64,000 bases of DNA from Amphritea atlantica (GTDB lineage: Bacteria; Pseudomonadota; Gammaproteobacteria; Pseudomonadales; Balneatricaceae), in the NCBI RefSeq assembly GCF_018860855.1, contig NZ_JAHKQE010000020.1:62001-126000 (forward strand), in the 5' to 3' direction. Shown here one piece after another: positions 8,871-17,096 of this stretch (its first letter is position 1; every line of letters starts with the position of its first letter). A program made the position numbers and the translations under genes. The notes under the pieces are model-generated. The model did no database searches. It worked only from the letters and a program-made list of their open reading frames with translations, and was not told where the DNA came from.

Positions 8871-9554
8871 TCAGCCTGCGCTCAAACGGTAGCCCGTACC
8901 GCGCACGGATTCAATCGCGCCGACCATCTTGCCGGCCCCTTCCAATGATGCGATTTTACGACGAATGCGCTTAATACAGACATCCACTACATTGGTGCAG
9001 GGATCAAAATCGTAACCCCAAACATGTTCCAACAACTGGCCCCGCGTTAAGACTTGATTGGGCGAGCGCATCAAATATTCAAGCAGGCTAAATTCGCGGC
9101 TGGTGAGTTCCACCGATTGCCCCTGGCAATGAAGACTGCGATTGATGCAATCCAATTGCAGCGAACCAACTTCCAGCAGATGCTGTGCTCTGCCGCTATG
9201 GCGTCTCAGTAACGCTTGAATCCGCGCATTCAACTCTTCCACATAGAAAGGTTTGGCCAAATAATCATCGGCCCCCATCTCTAAGCCCTGCACACGATCA
9301 CCTAACTCATTTCGAGCCGTCAGCAGAATAACCGGCGTCTCAACCCCGATTTGTCGAAGGGAGGCCAAAATATCCAGCCCATCGCGGCCCGGCAGCATAA
9401 TATCGAGAATAATAACATCGAAAGCCTGACTGCTTGCAGCCTCATACCCCTTATGGCCATCGGCACAGTGGGTAACGCTGAAATTTTTTGCCCGTAAACC
9501 TTCACAAATAAAATCAGCAATTTTTTGTTCATCTTCGACTAGCAACAGATTCAT
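8871..9554 (-). CDS. OmpR-family response regulator, CusR/CopR subgroup
   Basis: 227 residues. Receiver domain: acidic pair Glu7/Asp8, phospho-acceptor Asp51 in VIILDIMLPGRDG, conserved Lys in DDYLAKPF. Winged-helix domain (about 125-225): LTSREFSLLEYLMRSPNQVLTR, recognition helix NVVDVCIKRIRRKI and C-terminal hairpin IESVRGTGYRL. The recognition helix and the ATGACA-N4-TGTCAT palindrome 64-79 bases upstream of its own start place it with copper and heavy-metal regulators such as CusR, CopR and PcoR (inference). It probably regulates itself with the kinase, and the ybhB-macAB operon. Confidence 0.88.
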   Translation of the reverse strand: MNLLLVEDEQKIADFICEGLRAKNFSVTHCADGHKGYEAASSQAFDVIILDIMLPGRDGLDILASLRQIGVETPVILLTARNELGDRVQGLEMGADDYLAKPFYVEELNARIQALLRRHSGRAQHLLEVGSLQLDCINRSLHCQGQSVELTSREFSLLEYLMRSPNQVLTRGQLLEHVWGYDFDPCTNVVDVCIKRIRRKIASLEGAGKMVGAIESVRGTGYRLSAG

Positions 9555-9991
9555 TGAGACTCATCCTTAAATGACTCAAACAAGTATCTCAGCTGAGCTA
9601 TTGCAACCGCAATCAATATGACAAATTTGTCATTTTAGATAAGGCTATTCGCTGACGCCACGGGTTGCCCTATCCATCGTCGATGCATTTAAACCGGCCC
9701 TTGAGATGCTTCCTAGCAATTGCAGAAAAGGCTCAGACAAAGAAAAACAATACCCAGTTAAACCTTACTATCTATAACTGCTCACTCAATAGCCTTATTT
9801 AAAAATGGATCATAACGTTGCTTTTGATTCCCAATGGCCTATCCGCACTGCTTATATGAATCCTCTGTACAGCTTGATTAATAATGGATTAGCACGACGA
9901 ACAACCCATAAAAAACTGAATTTAATCGATCAAGCGCTGTCTTCAATTAGTAACCTTTTTTATGTGATCGTTAAAACAAGAGCTAACCTAA
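9555..9991. other. Intergenic region between divergent regulator and DUF547 gene
   Basis: 437 bases. The part nearest the response regulator holds the 16-base palindrome listed separately. The rest is AT-rich; I find no convincing gene. A 110-codon open frame on the plus strand (9805-10137) runs into the DUF547 gene in another frame and has no ribosome site or recognisable protein, so it is left out. Confidence 0.5.
9618..9633. promoter_or_regulatory. CusR-box-like operator before the response regulator-kinase operon
   Basis: ATGACAAATTTGTCAT is a perfect 16-base palindrome, followed by TTT as in the known E. coli CusR box. It lies 64 bases upstream of the response-regulator start at 9554, where autoregulation would be expected. 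The half-sites and N4 spacing are repeated at 7422-7437. Confidence 0.7.
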
Positions 9992-10837
9992 ATGACATTA
10001 ATCAAACGCCTCGCTTGCTGTGTTCTCTGCTTTGCAGCAGTACTCTCCCTCAACACCTACGCTGCACCCAAAGCCGAACTATGGGAACACTGGCAACAAC
10101 AGAACCCACAGAGCAAAACGGTTATTACACACACTGAATGGGATCGTTTTCTGTCAACCTATATCGTGACCAATAATGACAGCACTGCCGCGATACGAGG
10201 AATTAATACCTTCAACTACGCTAAAGTCACTCCCAGTGATAAACAGACATTAAAGGCTTACATTGCCAAGCTCACCGCTCTGCCCATTAGTGAATATAAC
10301 CGTGACCAGCAACGGGCCTACTGGACCAATCTATACAATGCGTTGACCATCGATGTGGTTCTCGACCACTACCCAGTCAAATCCATTATGGATATAAAAC
10401 TCTCTGGCTTCTTCACTCGAGGTCCGTGGGAAGAGCAACTGGTTACGGTGGAGCAACAGCCTATCAGCCTTAATGATATAGAACACCGTATTCTGCGCCC
10501 TATCTGGAATGACCCTAGAACCCATTACGCCGTTAACTGTGCTTCCCTTGGCTGCCCAAACCTGAGTAACAAAGCTTATACAGCAGAAAACATGGAACAA
10601 CAGTTAGAACAGGCAGCAAGCGACTTTATCAATCATCCGCGCGGGGTTAGCGTTAATAGCGATGAATTAACCGTATCGAGTATCTATAACTGGTTTAAAG
10701 AAGATTTTGGTAGCAGTGATACACAGATTATCGAACACTTAAAGCAGTACGCCAAAGCGCCTCTTAAACAGCAACTCGCCGCTATTCAAGAGATTTCAGA
10801 TGATCAATACGATTGGCAGCTGAATGAGGTACGTTAA
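9992..10837 (+). CDS. DUF547-domain exported protein
   Basis: 281 residues with a signal peptide (about 1-25, ending TYAAP). The DUF547 hallmarks are present: YWTNLYNALTIDVVLDHYP (about 108-126), and the conserved segment with HYAVNCASLGCPNL (about 179-192) where two Cys lie close together. The domain is a papain-like or NlpC-like fold predicted in several lineages, with no assigned function. The gene is transcribed away from the regulator-kinase pair and followed by a hairpin. Likely periplasmic. Confidence 0.85.
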   Translation: MTLIKRLACCVLCFAAVLSLNTYAAPKAELWEHWQQQNPQSKTVITHTEWDRFLSTYIVTNNDSTAAIRGINTFNYAKVTPSDKQTLKAYIAKLTALPISEYNRDQQRAYWTNLYNALTIDVVLDHYPVKSIMDIKLSGFFTRGPWEEQLVTVEQQPISLNDIEHRILRPIWNDPRTHYAVNCASLGCPNLSNKAYTAENMEQQLEQAASDFINHPRGVSVNSDELTVSSIYNWFKEDFGSSDTQIIEHLKQYAKAPLKQQLAAIQEISDDQYDWQLNEVR

Positions 10838-10848
10838 CCTCAGCCTGT

Positions 10849-10868
10849 CTTAGCGGCTAACCGCTAAG
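10849..10868 (+). terminator. Hairpin after the DUF547 gene
   Basis: CTTAGCGG, 4-base loop, CCGCTAAG: a perfect 8-base-pair stem 12 bases after the stop codon. No U-tract follows, so it may be a weak or factor-dependent terminator or an mRNA-stabilising structure. Confidence 0.4.
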
Positions 10869-10885
10869 GCATGACTGCGCCGAAT

Positions 10886-11155
10886 TTAACCCGCTAAATG
10901 GCCTTTTCTAGCAGAAAAGGCCATAAGAGCGACTGCACTCTCACTCCTCCACAGTACTGCACTTCTGGTGAGCGTCTCTTTGTTGATGTTTACCAACCCC
11001 TTCTGTGTCTCAACAACCGAAACGCTTGCAATATCTACAGCCGCATCCATCACTTCTACAGCATTTTGCCCAGATTCCGCTAGCGCTTTCATAACGAGCA
11101 GAATGGGGGACAGGCCGCCGCTTTCCTCGCTTTTACCGTATAGTGTGCTATACAT
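10886..11155 (-). CDS. Doubtful 89-residue open frame, possibly a gene remnant
   Basis: An 89-codon frame with a plausible soluble, helix-rich composition (MKALAESGQNAVEVMDAAVD) but no signal, no recognisable family and no ribosome site before its ATG. Its last codons run through a perfect 12-base-pair inverted repeat. The flanking 10838-11289 region otherwise holds no gene. It may be a remnant or non-coding; the only support is length and residue composition. Confidence 0.25.
   Translation of the reverse strand: MYSTLYGKSEESGGLSPILLVMKALAESGQNAVEVMDAAVDIASVSVVETQKGLVNINKETLTRSAVLWRSESAVALMAFSARKGHLAG
10898..10924. repeat. Perfect 12-bp inverted repeat
   Basis: ATGGCCTTTTCT (10898-10909), spacer AGC, AGAAAAGGCCAT (10913-10924). 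Stable hairpin on either strand, but without a following T-tract. It could end transcription of the DUF547 gene or be an operator. Confidence 0.45.
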
Positions 11156-11289
11156 AATGGTGAGTTCGAAAGAAACACACTAACGTTCTAACTCATAAAG
11201 AGTTCAGAGCATGATTTATAAAAATAAGCTCTCTAAAAGAGCATAGCTTACCTCCTATTCATGCAGTATTTCATCGAGCCCAATACTCA

Positions 11290-13209
11290 ATGACATTGAA
11301 AAACAGTTGGATCAAAAAAGCACTGCCCTTCTTAACACTGATTTTCTTTTTATTCTCGTTACTGTTGATATGGGGATTTCTGACGCTCAATCACAGTAAT
11401 TATTTTCATCAACTCAATATGCGTCACTTCAAACACACGGCTGCTTTAACCGGTTTAATTTACGAACCGACAAAGCTACTCGAAACAGAAACGCCCATTG
11501 ATATCAACCAAATTCGTGCCGCTATTATTGATATTCGCAATCAACCGACCGAATGCTTATCCATCATTAATAGCGCTGATCGGCTGCTAATGCGTTTGAT
11601 TGATACCGAGTCAGTCATTACCATTTGTGAAAGTGATGTCAAAAGCGCCGACGAAACCCTTGAAGCACTCACTCGCTATGAAAATGGTGCTATCAGTATA
11701 CAGACGCTACAAACTCAGTTGCTAAAGGCGCTTGGTGAATTCAGAACGAACTCAAGCCGATTTGAAATACCGGTTGAAAAGACCGCCAATTTCATAGCCA
11801 AAACAACTATCGGAATTATCATTTTATCTTCAATTATCGTTTTGTTTTTTACAGTGCTGCTGTCTCGCGCAGTATCCATCGTACTCACAAAGAGAGAAGA
11901 GGCGATGAACGCCCTCGCAAAAAGCGAGGAGCGCAATAAGCAACTGGCCTATAACGACACATTAACCGGCTTACCGAATAGAAATTCACTCGAGCATACA
12001 ATAAACACCGCTATTGCCAGATCAAGCCGGAGCAAGTCACAGTTTGCGGTTATGTTTATAGACCTTGACCAGTTTAAAGATATCAACGATACCCTAGGCC
12101 ATACCGTGGGCGACCTGCTCCTAATCGAGATGGGTAAACGTATCGCACATACCCTGAGAGAAAACGATTCAGTGGTCCGTTTTGGCGGGGATGAATTTGT
12201 CGCCGTGACAGATTGTTTTGAATCCATTGAAACCGCCGATATCATAGCTCGCCGAATTATCGATGCGATCAGTAAACCGGTCAAGCTAATGGACATTGAA
12301 TCGTATATTACGGCGAGTATCGGCATTGCCTGCTATCCCCGAAACGGCGAAAACGCCACCGCTTTACTAAAGCATGCAGATACCGCGATGTATCAAGCCA
12401 AAAATGCGGGCAAAAATCAGTCTCAAGCCTACGACAAACAAACGGCCATTAAGCAAAACCGTAAACTCAGCATCGTTAACCAACTTCACCAAGCCATTAA
12501 CAATAATGAATTCCACCTAGTTTACCAACCCGTGGTCAAACTGGCAGACGGCAGCACCGTCGGTAGCGAAGCTCTCTTACGCTGGACGAACGCCGAGAAT
12601 GAGATCATTGGGCCTGATGAGTTTATTCCTATTGCAGAAAACTCAGGTCAGATCATTGATATTGGTAACTGGGTGCTGCAACAAGCGTGTAGGCAATGTA
12701 GAATTTGGCACGACGCAGGTGCCATCAACCATGCAATGGCCATTAATGTGTCTTCCCATCAATTGAAAGATCCACTGTTTACTAAACGCTTAGCGGATCT
12801 GTTAACCCGTTTTTCTTTACCCGCAGATTGTATCCACATTGAAATCACAGAAAACAGTGTTATTTCTGAAGATCAATACAGTGTTGCCACGCTGCATGAA
12901 CTGGATGAGTTGGGTACTCGATTACTGCTAGATGACTTTGGTACAGGTTATTCCTGTTTAAGTTACCTGAAAGACTTACCCTTCGACGTGTTAAAGATTG
13001 ATAAAAGTTTTATGCCCGCTAATACCACGATTGCATCAACCATTATTGCTATGGGGCATGAACTCAATATGGAAATTATTGCCGAAGGTATCGAAACAAA
13101 GAGCTGTTATGAGTATCTCAAAAACCTAAACTGCCAATATGGTCAGGGCTACCTATTCCAAAAACCTGTCCCGCCTAGTGAATTCGATCTTTTCAAACGG
13201 TTCAACTAA
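11290..13209 (+). CDS. Membrane GGDEF-EAL protein (c-di-GMP synthesis/breakdown)
   Basis: 639 residues. Membrane helices at about 11-33 and 172-192 enclose a periplasmic sensor of about 140 residues of no known family. A short linker precedes the GGDEF domain, with intact GGDEF (299-303) and an RxxD product-inhibition site (REND, 290-293). The EAL domain follows with EAL (427-429), NVSSHQL, the EITEN glutamate (Glu518) and DDFGTGYS (548-555). Key residues of both domains look intact, so it could make or degrade c-di-GMP; the net activity cannot be read from sequence. Monocistronic. Confidence 0.9.
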   Translation: MTLKNSWIKKALPFLTLIFFLFSLLLIWGFLTLNHSNYFHQLNMRHFKHTAALTGLIYEPTKLLETETPIDINQIRAAIIDIRNQPTECLSIINSADRLLMRLIDTESVITICESDVKSADETLEALTRYENGAISIQTLQTQLLKALGEFRTNSSRFEIPVEKTANFIAKTTIGIIILSSIIVLFFTVLLSRAVSIVLTKREEAMNALAKSEERNKQLAYNDTLTGLPNRNSLEHTINTAIARSSRSKSQFAVMFIDLDQFKDINDTLGHTVGDLLLIEMGKRIAHTLRENDSVVRFGGDEFVAVTDCFESIETADIIARRIIDAISKPVKLMDIESYITASIGIACYPRNGENATALLKHADTAMYQAKNAGKNQSQAYDKQTAIKQNRKLSIVNQLHQAINNNEFHLVYQPVVKLADGSTVGSEALLRWTNAENEIIGPDEFIPIAENSGQIIDIGNWVLQQACRQCRIWHDAGAINHAMAINVSSHQLKDPLFTKRLADLLTRFSLPADCIHIEITENSVISEDQYSVATLHELDELGTRLLLDDFGTGYSCLSYLKDLPFDVLKIDKSFMPANTTIASTIIAMGHELNMEIIAEGIETKSCYEYLKNLNCQYGQGYLFQKPVPPSEFDLFKRFN

Positions 13210-13213
13210 ACAG

Positions 13214-13230
13214 CATGATGAATCATCATG
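13214..13230. terminator. Palindromic hairpin between convergent genes
   Basis: CATGATGA, one base, TCATCATG, just after the GGDEF-EAL stop and before the convergent DUF6868 stop. No T-tract; possible weak bidirectional terminator. Confidence 0.3.
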
Positions 13231-13318
13231 TCATAGGTTGCTTATAACAACACTTCAATCGCAAACTCAGAGGCCGCAAAGTAAACGCTATGATGCCTCT
13301 CAGTCACCCGCTAATCGG

Positions 13319-13567
13319 TTACTGTCCCATTATCTTAAGGGCGATATAGGGCACGATGAAAAAGATAAGCGATAACGTTTTGTAATTAGCTAGATACTTA
13401 AAGTAGATAATGGCTAGCTCATTGTTTGAGATACCAAACATTTTGCTATGAATGGAAGTGATCAACGGCCTCATATAAACCAGCACCGCGCTAACAAAAA
13501 CCAACATTCCGATATTTAGAAGGGAGGCCCATCCAAGCAGCTCTGTCAGTTGTGATAGTGTCATCAT
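13319..13567 (-). CDS. Small membrane protein, DUF6868-like
   Basis: 82 residues with two membrane helices (about 12-34 and 60-80) joined by a loop containing SKMFGISNNELAIIYFKYLANYK. The pattern matches what I remember of DUF6868 proteins: an N-terminal helix LTELLGWASLLNIG, then LFG-S and the YFKYLANYK segment. The ATG has AAGGA upstream. Function unknown. It lies beside the methyltransferase on the same strand. Confidence 0.7.
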   Translation of the reverse strand: MMTLSQLTELLGWASLLNIGMLVFVSAVLVYMRPLITSIHSKMFGISNNELAIIYFKYLANYKTLSLIFFIVPYIALKIMGQ

Positions 13568-13633
13568 AATGGTGTTCCTTATGGACTAACGGGTCTAGCA
13601 ACAGAGCTTATACCTGAGAGGGTCGTAGATGAC

Positions 13634-14281
13634 TCAGCGTGAGTAGCTAAGAATAACCCCTTTAAACGGATTATCCATAAAGTCAGGCTGTCCTGGGCGG
13701 TCGATTGATAGTGTAAAACCGGCCTCTTCCATCGCTTTACTAAAACGGGCATGTCGTCCACGGCCGGGATCCACCAGTACCACCTCACCTTCAGGCTTAC
13801 TATGCTGACAGATAAAGCCGGCCAACTGTTTCACGTGCTCATCTTCATAGAGAAGATCGCTACCGATAATCAGATCAAATTTCCCTAAATCAGTTTCAGG
13901 ATCGGCCCAGCCGGTGCGGACAAAAGGCACCCGTGGGTCATTATTGAGATCGGTATTACACTGCATAAAGCTTTCAGCGCGGGGGTGGTAATCGGTGGCG
14001 GTGATATCCGCATGGAGATGATTCAACAAAATACTGGTAAGGCCAATGCCACAGCCGACCTCCAGTATGCGTTTATCTTTAAAATCGGAGTGATACAGAT
14101 GGTGTGCAAGCACTTTACCCGATGGCCAGACAATACCAAATAAAGGCCAAGTAGCGGATGAGATACCTAAGGCTTCAGCCTCGCCAGCATCATCTTCAAA
14201 TTCCTGATTGCTGCGAAGGCTTCGCAGATGGATATCAACTTGATCAAACTCATGGGTTTCGTAACGAACGCGTAATGACAT
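13634..14281 (-). CDS. Class I SAM-dependent methyltransferase (METTL21/lysine methyltransferase-like)
   Basis: 215 residues. Motif I is ILEVGCGIGLTSILL (about 78-92), followed by the acidic motif ADITATDYHP, and motif IV FDLIIGSDLLYEDEHV. SDLLYE in place of NPPY, together with the N-terminal GIVWPSGKVLA, is typical of the METTL21/METTL23-like protein-lysine methyltransferase group rather than of nucleic-acid methylases. The substrate is unknown. It is expressed towards DUF6868 and away from lhgO. Confidence 0.8.
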   Translation of the reverse strand: MSLRVRYETHEFDQVDIHLRSLRSNQEFEDDAGEAEALGISSATWPLFGIVWPSGKVLAHHLYHSDFKDKRILEVGCGIGLTSILLNHLHADITATDYHPRAESFMQCNTDLNNDPRVPFVRTGWADPETDLGKFDLIIGSDLLYEDEHVKQLAGFICQHSKPEGEVVLVDPGRGRHARFSKAMEEAGFTLSIDRPGQPDFMDNPFKGVILSYSR

Positions 14282-14408
14282 ATAAGCTCCTGCTAAGTTA
14301 GAAAAATAGCAGATGGCTTGAAATACAACGGTTACTTCACAAGGAATATGCTTTGAACCTTCAGGTTACAGCAGATAACGATAAATAGCGAACAGAGGCA
14401 GTAGCGAA

Positions 14409-14432
14409 AAAACGCATCAAAAGATGCGTTTT
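14409..14432 (-). terminator. Intrinsic terminator of the csiD-lhgO operon
   Basis: AAAACGCATC, loop AAAA, GATGCGTTTT. On the minus strand the stem is followed by a run of T, 28 bases beyond the lhgO stop codon. Confidence 0.75.
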
Positions 14433-14459
14433 ATAGAGAAATAGAAAGGCCATAATAGA

Positions 14460-15668
14460 TTAGCTAGTCTGTTCTACAATCTTATCGCAGATATAGTTAC
14501 CAATAGGTATTGCTGAAGTAGCTGCGGGTGATGGTGCATTGCACACATGCAGTGAACGCGGACTTTCAGCAAAAAGAAAATCATGGACCAGCGAGCCATC
14601 GTTCATCACCGCCTGCGCACGAATGCCCGCCGGATAAGGCTGTAGATCCTCAAGTTTCAATTGCGGACAGTACTTCTGCACCAGTTTCAAATAGCCTGGT
14701 TTCCACAGGGAGTTTTTAGTCTCAACAATACCCGTGCCAATATTAGCCTTCAACACGCGCCAAAAACCGGGAAAGGTCACCATATCCCAGATATCCCGCA
14801 GGCTAATATTGATTTTGCCATAACCTTCCCGCTTCCATCCTTGCACCGCATTTGGGCCAACAGTGACTGAGCCGTCGATCATTCGCGTTAGATGAACCCC
14901 CAGAAATGGCAGTTCAGGATCAGGAATAGGATAGATCAGATGATTAACGATACTGTTGTATTTATCCGGCAATTTATAATATTCGCCCCGGAATGGGATG
15001 ATCTGAAAGTCCGTTTTGATACCCAGCATTTTGGTAGTACGATCCGCCATTAAGCCGGAACAGGTAATCAGGAACTTACCTTTAAAGCTAACCGTTTCAC
15101 CCTGATGTAACGCCTCGACTCGGACCTCATCAGCGGTTTCCTGCAAACCGATCACCTTATGATTTAGGCGAGCATCACCGCCCATCTCAACAAAGCGTTC
15201 GGCCATTTTAGTGGTCACTTGCTGATAATTAACAATGGCAGTGTCTTTTACTAGCATGCCACCGACACCGACAATGTTCGGCTCACGGGTTTTTAACTGC
15301 TCAGCATCCAGTAGTTCAACATCAATACCATTATCATGACAGCGTTGATACAGCGCCTGCATCCGTTCGGCTTCTAAGGCGTTGGTGGCCACCAGCAACT
15401 TACCGCACTGGTTATAGGGCACATCATTGTCATCACAGAACTGCATCGTTGCTGCGACACCCGCTTTGCAGAACTGTGCTTTAAGACTGCCAGGCGCATA
15501 ATAAACACCCGCATGGATTACGCCACTGTTATGCCCTGTTTGATGCTTTGAATAAACGGATTCTTTTTCCAGCAACAGGATATTAGCGTCTGGAAAGCGT
15601 TGTTTTAACTGCCAACCGGTGGACATACCGACGATGCCTCCGCCAATGATAATGTAATCGTATGTCAT
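14460..15668 (-). CDS. lhgO: L-2-hydroxyglutarate oxidase/dehydrogenase
   Basis: 402-residue FAD enzyme. The N-terminus YDYIIIGGGIVGMSTGWQL is the dinucleotide-binding fold; HQTGHNSGVIHAGVYYAPGSLKA is the LhgO/YgaF signature; the C-terminus carries PAGIRAQAV and the flavin contact near the end. It oxidises L-2-hydroxyglutarate to 2-oxoglutarate and passes electrons to the membrane quinone pool. The ATG at 15668 is chosen because GGGTGA lies just upstream and it starts directly at the FAD fold; a 9-codon upstream extension has no support. It follows csiD and uses that enzyme's product. Confidence 0.92.
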   Translation of the reverse strand: MTYDYIIIGGGIVGMSTGWQLKQRFPDANILLLEKESVYSKHQTGHNSGVIHAGVYYAPGSLKAQFCKAGVAATMQFCDDNDVPYNQCGKLLVATNALEAERMQALYQRCHDNGIDVELLDAEQLKTREPNIVGVGGMLVKDTAIVNYQQVTTKMAERFVEMGGDARLNHKVIGLQETADEVRVEALHQGETVSFKGKFLITCSGLMADRTTKMLGIKTDFQIIPFRGEYYKLPDKYNSIVNHLIYPIPDPELPFLGVHLTRMIDGSVTVGPNAVQGWKREGYGKINISLRDIWDMVTFPGFWRVLKANIGTGIVETKNSLWKPGYLKLVQKYCPQLKLEDLQPYPAGIRAQAVMNDGSLVHDFLFAESPRSLHVCNAPSPAATSAIPIGNYICDKIVEQTS

Positions 15669-15783
15669 GGTTATCACCCGTAAATCTGGAATCAATGGAA
15701 TGCTTTATTAAACGCGCTTGAACATAGCTCACAACAAAAGGCGGAAACGCTTAAGCGCCCCCACCCTGTCTATCGGCCCTGCC

Positions 15784-16734
15784 TTACTTAGTGAAACGAC
15801 CACGCTGACGCAGCAACTCACGGCTAAGCTGAGGATGGGCAACAAATTTATCACGGCCATGCAACCAGCAATGGTTTTGCGCAACCAACATGGTACCAAC
15901 CGGCAAACGTACACGGAAGAAGTTTTCATCCGCTTCCAGTGACGCGCCCATCTCGTAAAGATAAAGACCTTCGGCCATATTCTGCGGCTCGGCAAATTGA
16001 TCGATAAACAGCATGTTTGGCTTGCCGTTTTTATCTTCTTCAAAAAAGATTGGGTGTTTAATTTTGCTTTCTACATTTTTGGATTTAGGCGCACCCCAAA
16101 CAATATCCTGTTTCGCTAGTGGGTGACGGTAAAACTTATCGAGTTCGGCCCAATCATCCACATGCAACAGCAATGAATCACCCCCTTCCATATGGGCTTC
16201 ACCGAGCTTTTGCATCAAAACAAAATCAGTGCGCTCATTCACATAGGTGCCATCATTGTGCAGCTCCATACGACGATGTGCTTGACGCAGGTAACTATCG
16301 GAGTTGTCATCGTTCAGTACGGTGAAACGTGCATAGTATTTACCATACATCGCATCATGATTTGGCATGCCGATCAGATGAGAGATAGCCGTCGACAGTT
16401 TGATATCAAACTCTGTACGCAACTCACCCTCAGTGACTGCCGGTTGCCCTTCATACTGGAGCAAGAAGGCGGCGGTATTACGATCCTGCATCGTGGCATT
16501 CAAGAACTTGCCCAGTGAGTATCCGGTCAACGCATCCAGTTTATCCGCCACGGCAAAGCGTAGAAACGGTTTGTATTCTAGCGCTTGTACAGGCCATTCA
16601 CTGATCGCCTCATCAAATGCGGCAATGGTTTCCGCCGTCAGTGTCACAACTTGCAAACGCTTGTTCGCAGCATAAGGGGCAACGGAAAAACCATTAGGTT
16701 GGGTCGCTTCAACTTCACGTAACAGAGCAGTCAT
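15784..16734 (-). CDS. csiD: Glutarate 2-hydroxylase (CsiD/GlaH)
   Basis: 316 residues from the ATG at 16734 (GGAG upstream); the longer frame to 16809 is not needed. It is a Fe(II)/2-oxoglutarate dioxygenase with the facial triad His159-x-Asp161 (in MELHNDGTYV) and His292 (in HCWLHGRDKF), almost the same positions as in the E. coli enzyme. It converts glutarate, 2-oxoglutarate and O2 to L-2-hydroxyglutarate, succinate and CO2, the step after glutarate formation in lysine breakdown. lhgO follows. The gabT/gabD-type genes for the steps before are not in this window. Confidence 0.93.
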   Translation of the reverse strand: MTALLREVEATQPNGFSVAPYAANKRLQVVTLTAETIAAFDEAISEWPVQALEYKPFLRFAVADKLDALTGYSLGKFLNATMQDRNTAAFLLQYEGQPAVTEGELRTEFDIKLSTAISHLIGMPNHDAMYGKYYARFTVLNDDNSDSYLRQAHRRMELHNDGTYVNERTDFVLMQKLGEAHMEGGDSLLLHVDDWAELDKFYRHPLAKQDIVWGAPKSKNVESKIKHPIFFEEDKNGKPNMLFIDQFAEPQNMAEGLYLYEMGASLEADENFFRVRLPVGTMLVAQNHCWLHGRDKFVAHPQLSRELLRQRGRFTK

Positions 16735-17096
16735 CTTCTTCTCTCCAAAACTGTATTCGTTCTGATTACCAAATATTTTTATAAAGCTCTTTCCAAATGT
16801 GCTTACCAAAACTACTGATTAGCACCCGAATACCCTTCAACACCTGCGAGGTTATTGGTACTTGGATAAGGTTCTTTAAAATATTTTTGTTTTCTTGGCA
16901 GATATTTAATCCTTGTATTGATCTGCATCACTGCCAACATCGACGCAACGCAATAATGTCGATGTTTTTGCTTATCGTCAACAATATTTTCAAATATTAA
17001 TCTTAACTATTAAATGTCGGTAAATTAAAATAGGCTGTACAGAGTGAAACAACTCATCAATAAGCCTTTTAAAAACAACCGAATAAGACCCTATCA
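16735..17096. promoter_or_regulatory. Divergent csiD/GntR promoter region with inverted repeat
   Basis: 362 bases with no gene. It holds the perfect 9-base inverted repeat AACATCGAC (16936-16944) and GTCGATGTT (16958-16966) with a 13-base spacer, roughly midway between the two start codons. This could be the operator of the GntR regulator or a stem-loop. The rest is AT-rich promoter-like sequence, without a clear -10/-35 pair. Confidence 0.45.

Noticed and set aside
9805-10137. 110-codon plus-strand frame upstream of and overlapping the DUF547 gene
   Set aside because: No ribosome site, no recognisable protein, overlaps a confident gene with signal peptide; treated as chance.
16936-16970. 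Reading the AACATCGAC repeat as a plus-strand terminator because T5 follows
   Set aside because: There is no plus-strand gene upstream to terminate, and the loop is 13 bases; operator is preferred.
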